The notes beneath the pieces are model-generated. The model did not search any database and had not been told where the DNA came from. It worked only from the letters and a program-made list of their open reading frames with translations. Positions 13,232 through 13,324 of a DNA stretch of 13,324 bases are shown here, in pieces; the stretch's first letter is position 1; each line of letters starts with the position of its first letter. Both the position numbers and the translations under genes were made by a program. This stretch comes from JBLHLB01 sp047618505 (GTDB taxonomy: Bacteria; Planctomycetota; UBA1135; GCA-002686595): NCBI GenBank assembly GCA_047618505.1, contig JBLHLB010000078.1, positions 1-13,324 on the forward strand, given 5' to 3'.

Positions 13232-13324
13232 GGTCCAGGTTCAAACGCGGTAGCTGCTGGCGGTCGTCGCGTGTTCGGAAAGGGGACTCACAGGGCTCGA
13301 CTGCTTCCAGGGGTTGGGGGAGCT

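Noticed and set aside
1..13324. DGR template repeat or reverse transcriptase, CRISPR array, tRNA or rRNA
   Set aside because: I looked on both strands for an AAC-rich relative of the variable region, RT motifs, regularly spaced repeats and tRNA/rRNA signatures, and found none. The only tandem array is the 3x11-bp repeat.

Overview
The window comes from a GC-rich, IS-laden Gram-negative bacterium. The transmembrane Ser/Thr kinase fused to an FGE-like (formylglycine-generating-enzyme-like) domain is an architecture I associate mainly with Planctomycetota and Myxococcota. The flanking dehydrogenases are widespread, so I do not assign a phylum.

Layout. At the left edge (1-781, minus) is the 5' two-thirds of a zinc-dependent formaldehyde dehydrogenase (fdhA type). 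At 10717-12096 (plus) is an NAD(P)-dependent succinate-semialdehyde dehydrogenase of the Sad/YneI type. These two metabolic genes point away from each other. The roughly 9.9 kb between them looks like an accessory island. From left to right it holds: a zinc-ribbon transposase fragment (989-1134); a decayed IS5-type element (1135-2216, two frameshifts); a large TPR-CHAT protease gene (2305-5871, plus); a solo IS5-type end one base after that gene (5873-5890); a 289-bp inverted-repeat element (5923-6211) holding an integrase-type transposase fragment; a receptor-like Ser/Thr kinase with an FGE-like C-terminus (6226-9180, minus); and a second IS5-type copy killed by one nonsense codon (9314-about 10321). 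To the right of the succinate-semialdehyde dehydrogenase lie degenerate DNA with an IS66 transposase C-terminus (12633-12836), a small proline-rich ORF (12914-13171, minus) and a 3x11-bp tandem repeat.

The most interesting content is the convergent pair in the island. The CHAT protein has an intact His/Cys dyad behind an exactly phased array of 42-residue TPRs, so it looks like a caspase-like effector with its own regulatory superhelix. The kinase has one transmembrane segment and a C-terminal FGE/C-type-lectin-fold domain. That domain lacks the FGE catalytic cysteine motif and ends in a motif typical of variable regions in diversity-generating retroelement (DGR) target proteins. I infer a diversified ligand sensor (kinase) beside a proteolytic effector (CHAT), as in bacterial conflict or self/non-self systems. 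No reverse transcriptase or template repeat is in the window, so any DGR would have to act from elsewhere. The linkage of the two genes rests on adjacency and family knowledge, not on a shared operon.
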